From Hondaea fermentalgiana (lineage: Eukaryota > Sar > Bigyra > Thraustochytrida > Thraustochytriidae), in assembly GCA_014084085.1 (NCBI GenBank), contig NPFB01000019.1, positions 840 through 64,839 of the forward strand: a stretch of 64,000 bases of DNA, in the 5' to 3' direction. A program made the translations under genes and the position numbers. Under the pieces are notes generated by a model. That model ran no database searches. It was not told the origin of the DNA and saw only the letters and a list, made by a program, of their open reading frames with translations. This document shows positions 58,219 to 64,000 of this stretch, in pieces. Within the stretch, counting starts at the first letter, position 1, and each line of letters starts with the position of its first letter.

Positions 58219-59185
58219 GTCTGTCAGTCTGTCTGTGTGCAGCACAGGCTCGTAAGGCCTCCGTGCTATACAGCGACGTTAAGATACTGGCCGCCGAGCC
58301 CAAACGACCGAGCGATCAATCTAGGAAAGGCGTGCTCGCGTGGTTGGCTCGACCGAAAAAGAGAGAAAAGAAGAGGGAAAAAAAGAAACGGCTCGCGTCG
58401 TGCGTCGAACCACAATCTCGAAGACAAAAAAAAGAGAGAGAACGCCCCAGTTGAAGTGGGGAGAGACTGCCCTTTGCGGGCAGGTGTAAGAAACAAGACA
58501 ATTCTCGAAGATATTGCGGAGGTGCGCTCCAATGACTTATAACTCCTAGCCGCTCAGAAAGAGAAGGGAGGAAGCGTTAGAGCGGGCAATCGACCGAGCC
58601 GAGAATTGATTGAAGCGAGAGCGTGCGCGCTTGGAGTCACGCTTGGCGCGTTATCCTTTTGCTAGCAGTTACTCTGTCAGATGAGGATTGCAATGCGTTT
58701 TTCCTTTACAAAAAGAAAAAGCTTCCATGGGTCTGCCTCGTCTCGAGACAGCTGCAAAAGTAAATTGAACAGCAGCACCGCATCACACTATTTGTGCCGA
58801 AGCTTCTCACGCAAAGTGCATAAGAGTAAATGCAATTCTTATTTTATACTACATGGAGATCTGACGATACGGTGCGTTTGAACGCAGCGACTTTGTAACA
58901 CACGTATACGCGCGTCGTACGTCTCAAGAGGATCCGCGGTCGTACTTGCTAAGAGTAAATGCAATTCTTATTTTATACTACATGGAGATCTGACGATACG
59001 GTGCGTTTGAACGCAGCGACTTTGTAACACACGTATACGCGCGTCGTACGTCTCAAGAGGATCCGCGGTCGTACTTGCTAAGAGTAAATGCAATTCTTAT
59101 TTTATACTACATGGAGATCTGACGATACGGTGCGTTTGAACGCAGCGACTTTGTAACTAACACACGTATACGCGCGTCGTACGTC
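58219..59185. other. Intergenic region with a 129-bp triplicated repeat
   Basis: The first 600 bp are 5' flank of TMTC with no supported frame. The remainder is taken up by the tandem repeat described separately. Confidence 0.6.
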
Positions 59186-59211
59186 TCAAGAGGATCCGCG
59201 GTCGTACTTGC
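58821..59211. repeat. Three tandem copies of a 129-bp unit
   Basis: Units begin at 58821, 58950 and 59079 (TAAGAGTAAATGC). The first two are essentially identical and the third has a 4-bp insertion (CTAA) near 59155. The third unit contains the last codons and stop of the adjacent minus-strand gene. Confidence 0.95.
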
Positions 59212-59962
59212 TAAGATCAATGCTGGCGCGCACTACTGAAGCTTCGCGAGGATCCTGGTGTTCGGGCGCTGCCGAGGCCGTCTCTTGTGGTTCCGTCCGA
59301 TGCTTTTTATGAGGTTGAGACTCTTGCGTTTCGTTTGGCGGGGGCGGCGGAATCGGTCGTAAGCGCGCGTTGGGCTCGCGTGGTGGAGGCGGTATAGGAC
59401 GAAGCGGTTCTGGCGGCCAAGGCGGTGGAGATGGCGCACGAAAGGCTGACGCTGCGCTCGAAGCTTGACCAGGTTTGGGTGGCAAGGGAACACCACCTTG
59501 GCCTCCGATTGCGATTTTGCGCCCTTGAAGGTTGGCGAACTTGATGCGTTCGTCCGAACGCGCTCCACCACCGCCTCCTTGGCGTCGTCGCTGCGATGGC
59601 GGCGGTGCAGGGCCGGTTGGTCGCACATCTCTCGCCTCGTAGTCTTGTCGCATTTTTTGCCGCCTGGCATCGCGCTCTTTGAGTCTTGCTCGCTGGACCA
59701 GGAGCATCTTGAGGCGGCCTGCATCCTTTTCGGCAGCCTCGCGGTCCTCGGCGCGGCTGCCAGCGCCCTTGCTGGTGTTGCCTTGCGCTTTGGCGCGGAG
59801 GCGCTCAATCTCTGCCTCGAGGAGCTCCGGATCTTTGAGCACCACACGATCGTCTAGCGGTCGACGCGAGCCGCCGTCACCGCCGTCTCCGCCGCCTGCG
59901 CCCCCGCCCCGCCTTGCGCCTGCGCCAGGACGCGGCGCCGCGCCGCCGTCACGCCTCGCCAT
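59186..59962 (-). CDS. Proline-rich, coiled-coil protein (WBP11-like, tentative)
   Basis: The ATG at 59962 (MARRDGGAAPRPGAGARRGG) gives 258 residues. Gly/Arg-rich N-terminus, then helices about 35-115 (VVLKDPELLEAEIERLRAKA and QRARLKERDARRQKMRQDYE), then Gly/Arg and proline tracts (for example PPPWPPEPLRPIPPPPRE). The VLKDP-type start and poly-Pro layout recall WBP11/NpwBP, a splicing factor that binds WW domains, but similarity is weak. The last residues (DLSKYDRGSS) and stop lie within the third copy of the 129-bp tandem repeat, and the other two copies repeat the same codons downstream. Confidence 0.5.
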   Translation of the reverse strand: MARRDGGAAPRPGAGARRGGGAGGGDGGDGGSRRPLDDRVVLKDPELLEAEIERLRAKAQGNTSKGAGSRAEDREAAEKDAGRLKMLLVQRARLKERDARRQKMRQDYEARDVRPTGPAPPPSQRRRQGGGGGARSDERIKFANLQGRKIAIGGQGGVPLPPKPGQASSAASAFRAPSPPPWPPEPLRPIPPPPREPNARLRPIPPPPPNETQESQPHKKHRTEPQETASAAPEHQDPREASVVRASIDLSKYDRGSS

Positions 59963-60339
59963 CGACCACTTGCCTTTGCCTGGGCGGGAAGAAGTTCATT
60001 CTCTCTCGCGGCACTTTCGTGGGGAAAAGATTGGCGAGGGCGTGGCGAGAAATAAAAAAAAAGTCAGTCTGGCGATAAGAATGCAGCAGGCGACGTTGCT
60101 GTTTACGTATGGCCGATATGGTTTTGGAGAAATCAGACTTGCGCAGAGCAGAGCAGAGCAGAGCAGAGCAGAGCAGAACAGAGCACGCAAAGAGGAGAAC
60201 AAAAGGCTCTAAGTGCTATGCTGTGCTGCTGCCGGATGATAAGGTGATCTCCTTTGACTTCTACCCATTCGAATCTGAGTGTGATGAACGTAACGTTGCG
60301 TTGTCTGCCTCGTCTTGCGTGTAGGACCTCGAGACTCTG
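59963..60339. other. Intergenic region with (GCAGA)n
   Basis: A GCAGA run at about 60143-60184 lies between two minus-strand genes. No other content seen. Confidence 0.5.
60143..60184. repeat. (GCAGA)n microsatellite
   Basis: About eight GCAGA units, one interrupted by ACA. Confidence 0.9.
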
Positions 60340-60741
60340 TTAGACCTCTGAGTGTCCACCTGAAGTAGAAAGCTCTGAATGTCTGCGTGAATGATGCCCA
60401 TGACCTCGTCTGTGGCCATGAGAGATTGGGGCGCCAACGACTTCGTTGGCAACATAGACTACCCCTGCATATCCTTTCGGTGCTTGGCAAGGGCCAAGGT
60501 CCTCGAGATATGAAGCAAGCGTCCTCGAATCATCATCAAGAAGGAGCGAATCGCCGAGAACCAATTTAAGATTTGCAGCCACTTCGATTCCAATCGGCGT
60601 TGCCGAAGTTTTGCTCGCGCTCGATATCTGCGCTTTTAGCGTCGCAATTGTCTCTTCTGTTTTGATACGCACCGCCACGGTGTCCACGTACGAGGCCGCC
60701 GTCTCCGGCGCGGCCGAGGCCACCATCAACGTGACCGTCAT
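60340..60741 (-). CDS. Ubiquitin-like-fold protein with His-rich tail (tentative)
   Basis: The ATG at 60741 (MTVTLMVASAAPETAASYVD) gives 133 residues. Residues about 15-90 have a ubiquitin-like rhythm: a beta strand, the VRIKTEETIATLKAQISSA helix start (as in KTITLEVEPSDTIENVKAK), LKLVLGDSLLLDDDSRTLASYL (as in LIFAGKQLEDGRTLSDYN). The last 35 residues are His/Ser/Gly-rich (HGHRRGHGHHSRRH). A second minus-strand frame over the same 3' part (60261-60455) also has plausible composition, so an intron or alternative end is possible. The ubiquitin Gly-Gly end is absent, so it is not a conjugated modifier as written. Confidence 0.45.
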   Translation of the reverse strand: MTVTLMVASAAPETAASYVDTVAVRIKTEETIATLKAQISSASKTSATPIGIEVAANLKLVLGDSLLLDDDSRTLASYLEDLGPCQAPKGYAGVVYVANEVVGAPISHGHRRGHGHHSRRHSELSTSGGHSEV

Positions 60742-61149
60742 TTTCCCACCTCTTCTCCCAACTATCCTTCCTCTTTCCCCTCCGCGCAATCTCCACCCCG
60801 CCCCGCCTCGGCTCGCGTCCTCCTTCTCCGCGCACGAGTTCTGCCGCGCGCTCGCGCGCTCGCTCTCCGCGGCGTCTCTCCCGCGCATCCCCGCCCTTTC
60901 CCAGCGATCCGTTGAGTCCCAGGATATCCTGGAGGCCCGGTCTTATCCTCGCGCACGTTTTTTTTTCCAGCCCGTCCCGCTGCTCGCCGCCGCGCCTGCT
61001 TGGCCCCATCCCGCCGCCGCGTGCAGACCCGCGACCGCGTCCGCGCCCGGGGCCGGCTCGCAGCAGCAGCAGCAGGTCGGGAGGCTGCGCGCCGGCAGGC
61101 CGCGCGAGCGGGAGCGCCGCGCCGGTCGCCGCGTGGGCCGGCGGGGCTG

Positions 61150-61249
61150 NNNNNNNNNNNNNNNNNNNNNNNNNNNNNNNNNNNNNNNNNNNNNNNNNNN
61201 NNNNNNNNNNNNNNNNNNNNNNNNNNNNNNNNNNNNNNNNNNNNNNNNN
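61150..61249. other. Assembly gap (100 N)
   Basis: Placeholder of 100 N in GC-rich sequence upstream of the SEC14-type start. Confidence 0.99.
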
Positions 61250-61365
61250 GGAGGCGGGCCCGGCGCGGCGCGCGCGGGCGTGCAGAGCCTGGACCGTCAA
61301 GCCCCGCGGCCGTCGCCCGCGCCTGAGCCTGAGCGCGAGCTCGGGCGATCGTGCAGGCCTCGCGG

Positions 61366-61400
61366 GAGACGAGACGAGACGAGACGAGACGAGACGAGAC
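61366..61400 (+). repeat. (GAGAC)7 directly abutting a start codon
   Basis: Seven exact GAGAC units run from 61366 to 61400 and end immediately before the ATG at 61401. Confidence 0.95.
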
Positions 61401-62941
61401 ATGCTGCTGCTCGTGACGCCGCGCGCGCTCGCGGAGCACCTCGCGCACGCGCTGGGCGTGGATGGAGGGCTAGCCCTGCTCGCGTTTGTGGTGGGAATCT
61501 ACGCGGTCTTGGGCCGCGCAGCGCGCGAGGTTCTCGAACGAGGAGGGCTCGACGTGAGCGTCGAGGTGCAGGTCTCGCTCGGTCTGGTTCTTGTAGGCGT
61601 ACTTGCGCTGCTGGATGTGCGAGAGCTGGAACAGCGGCCCAAAGCAAAGAGCAACCCAAGCTCGAGAAGAGCTTCGAGCGCGCAGCACGGAAATAAAGAG
61701 GCAGCGGAGGATTGCCCCGACAGCAGCAGCGAAGATTGTAATAGCGCAGGTCGCGAGACAACTGCGGGAGCCTCGCTTCGTCGCTATGCGTCGTCGATGC
61801 CGCTCGTGCCGTCGGCTGACTTGGAGCCATGGTGGACGCCGCGCGAGGAAAACTTTAGCGGAAAACAAGAAGCGGCCATTCAGGAACTACTCGCGAGCCA
61901 TTTCGGAGATGAGGCGCCTGCGGAGAAGCGCAAGGGTCTCGAGAGGATTATTGTCAATGGCGACGCGCGTGCAGCGGCGATTCGGGCGCTCGTTGCGCGT
62001 CAATTCGACGTGAGCGCTGCGCGCAAGCTTGTGGATGACATGCTGCAATGGCGGGCGGAAAATCACGTTGACGAAGTGCTCAAGTACCCAATTCCGGAGG
62101 AGACGCTACGAAAGATTCGCTCGTGCTTGTTTGACGGGTTTTGTGGTGTGTGCAATCAGGGGTGCCCGGTGTACATTGTTTTTGGCGGCCGCATGGATCT
62201 TGCCGAGTGCAAGCGTCTTACCAGCGTTGACGAGATCGTCAAGTATCATGTGCAGGTGATGGAGTACAACATGAATGTGTACTATCCTATGATTTCTAGG
62301 ATGACCGGAAGGACAACCTCGCGGGTGACGATGCTCCTGGATCTCAAAGGTTTTGGGGGCCATAATGTCAAGCCATCGTTTTGGGAGACAATCAACGGTA
62401 CGTTTGCTTTAGAAGGATGGATAAGCGTTGTGAAGAGGGTTTTAGACGAGGATAATTGGAAGAGTTGGAAGACTGCATGCGAACAGAAAGGCGCTGACAA
62501 AAGACTATCGGCCCACGATACATTTTCTATTTTTTTTTTTGTCGCATTTTTTATGACTCCAAAAATCGCACAGCCTTGGCGGCAATTGATAATGTGTTTT
62601 ACTACGAGTGGCTGAACAAAGTGATTATTGTGAACGCGGGTTTATTCTTCAAATTCTTTTGGCGAACCGCCGCGCCTCTGCTGCAGCCTGAAACGAAACG
62701 CAAGTTCTTTGTGATTGATACCAAAAAGCTTACAGACCATATTCCACGGCATCAGCTCCCAGAGCGCTTTGGTGGTCTCGTTGCGGATGAGGGCAGCTTT
62801 TGCAGTAAGGATAACCCTTGGACCAATCACTACCGCAAGTTTGACAAATATGTGCGAGAGCAGGCTGAGCAGCACAAGACCCAGGGTGAGCCTCCCGCGA
62901 TTGCAACGACGGTAAAGAGTTCTTCTTCCTCAAACAAATAA
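61401..62941 (+). CDS. SEC14/CRAL-TRIO lipid-transfer protein (two exons)
   Basis: Exon 1 is 61401-62397, the intron is 62398-62573 (176 bp; GTACGT donor, T-rich tract, CGCACAG acceptor) and exon 2 is 62574-62941. The joined product is about 454 residues. The splice is supported because the SEC14 domain is split: exon 1 ends FGGHNVKPSFWETIN and exon 2 continues as IDNVFYYEWLNKVIIVNAG, which is the normal internal order. Two hydrophobic helices near the N-terminus (about 15-35 and 55-75) precede a Ser/Glu-rich linker, a CRAL-TRIO N-terminal helix bundle (about 160-215) and the lipid-binding domain (about 225-405). SEC14 proteins transfer phosphatidylinositol or related lipids between membranes. 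The N-terminal helices suggest membrane attachment. Confidence 0.7.
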
Positions 62942-64000
62942 TACCAGCAATGTGGCGAAAGAAAGAATGCGGCGTCGGCAACGTCGTCACACGAAACAAA
63001 TGGTCAACTAGATAGCGAGCTGATTGGAGATCAACTGGTTAGCCCCCAAAACTAGCTGGCCAATTGTCTTGCTGATTGGAGAGATGGACTAAGCCCTTTT
63101 GAAATATTAAGCTTTGCGTGTTTGCTTGGACGCTTCGAATTGGCAAGAGCGCGAGGTCGCACATGTTGACTTGACAACGTCTCCCACCCCAAAAAATGCT
63201 GCCGCGGATCGTGACGATCTGCGGCAAAATGTCTCTGAATTTATCTACACTAAAAGGTTTGCATGTCTTTGTGATTCTTCGGATTGTCAAGATGAAAAAT
63301 GGGGAGTGTGGAAACACACTAGAGTAAGCCTCGTTGAGTTGACATCCGCGCCCGAGGGTGCGGATGTTGTCAGCATAACTTTGCTTCGGCAAAAAGACCC
63401 GCGCTCTCTTTTTGCAGACTCGGCTCTTCCGGCTCAAAGCTTGCGCTCTTCGCCGACGTCTTGGCCTCCACGCACCAACCGTTTCCAGCTGGGCGCACTG
63501 CATCCCACGCGAGGGGTGTTTCGCCATCTCTGGCTGGCACTTTCTACCTTGGTGCCCGAGGACTTTCCCACGGCCTGAATGCCCGCGTCGGGAGCGAACT
63601 CCCGCGCGAGCGGGCGGGCCGGCGTCTCCGCCGTCCGCCGCGTTCGTGTGCCGTGCTGCCGACCTTGGTGAGTTTCCGCACTGCCCGCCGTTGTGATCCC
63701 GCGCTCATTCGCTGGCAGCCAGCCATTCATCCCGGCCGGGGCGCCCGTTGCGAATGCGACCTAAACGCGCGGTTAGGTCCCTTTCCCAGATTGGACGTCG
63801 TTGGGAAAAAATCCCGCGGGGGCTAGCAGCTACCTAGCGAGAGGTAGAGCCGCAACAAGAAGCAACGCGCGGAAAGCGAAGCGAGGGAGCGGCGGCCGGC
63901 GGCAGAGCGCGGACGCGGCGCAGGGCGCGAGGCGCGAGGGCCGCGGCGGCCGGCAGGCCAGTCTGCCCCGCGCGCAACCTACTTCCGCGCGCGGGGTGTC
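62942..64000. other. No gene identified in the final kilobase
   Basis: Open frames on both strands lack ATG support or recognisable content. The last 150 bp are very GC-rich. A gene may continue beyond the window. Confidence 0.5.

Larger units (their letters stand above)
60742..61400. other. GC-rich divergent promoter region containing an assembly gap
   Basis: It lies between the Ubl-like gene (minus) and the SEC14-type gene (plus), with a 100-N gap at 61150-61249. The (GAGAC)7 repeat at its right end is listed separately. Confidence 0.6.

Overview
This is nuclear DNA from a GC-rich, gene-dense, intron-poor eukaryote. The gene content (GOST-type seven-TM protein, BRO1 protein, TRM11, farnesyltransferase beta, TRAP1, TMTC, guanylate-binding-type GTPase, CDT2/DTL) and long single-exon genes fit a stramenopile protist, most likely a thraustochytrid (labyrinthulomycete). 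That placement is inference; no rRNA or organelle marker is present. Only four introns could be placed (76-285 bp). Three have a GTACGT donor and one GTATGT. Four runs of exactly 100 N mark assembly gaps.

Layout. 1-1.85 kb: 3'-truncated minus-strand gene of unknown function. 2.9-9.0 kb: DTL/CDT2, mitoribosomal mS37, an LEA2-type membrane protein and a GOST-family receptor-like protein. 9.3-17 kb: an accessory-looking island with three two-exon genes for BAF-like (barrier-to-autointegration factor) proteins, an atypical kinase-like gene broken by a gap, a frameshifted remnant of an MSV199/AntA-type domain of large DNA viruses and phages, and a decayed gene with a TIR/HET-like N-terminal domain and near-identical 42-residue TPRs. 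GC-rich and 220-bp tandem repeats also lie here. 17.2-38.3 kb: BRO1 plus ubiquitin-binding motif, a coiled-coil tail-hydrophobic protein, a 2H-phosphoesterase-like plus GCK protein, a DNAJC22-like protein without HPD, PX, sulfotransferase, BRCT, a secretory-type OGT and TRM11. 39.9-44.8 kb: tandem GMC oxidoreductase paralogues. 45.3-58.2 kb: FNTB, epoxide hydrolase with a PTS1-like tail, guanylate-binding-type GTPase, TRAP1, a small unknown, a coiled-coil protein and TMTC. 58.8-62.9 kb: a 129-bp triplicated repeat overlapping the end of a proline-rich gene, a ubiquitin-like protein and a two-exon SEC14 protein. The last kilobase has no gene I can support.

The genes do not form operons; neighbours are mostly functionally unrelated housekeeping genes in divergent or convergent pairs. 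The one stretch where neighbours may be biologically linked is the 9.3-17 kb island. There, DNA-bridging BAF-like paralogues sit beside viral-type debris and an innate-immunity-like TPR gene. The link is a hypothesis, not something the sequence proves.
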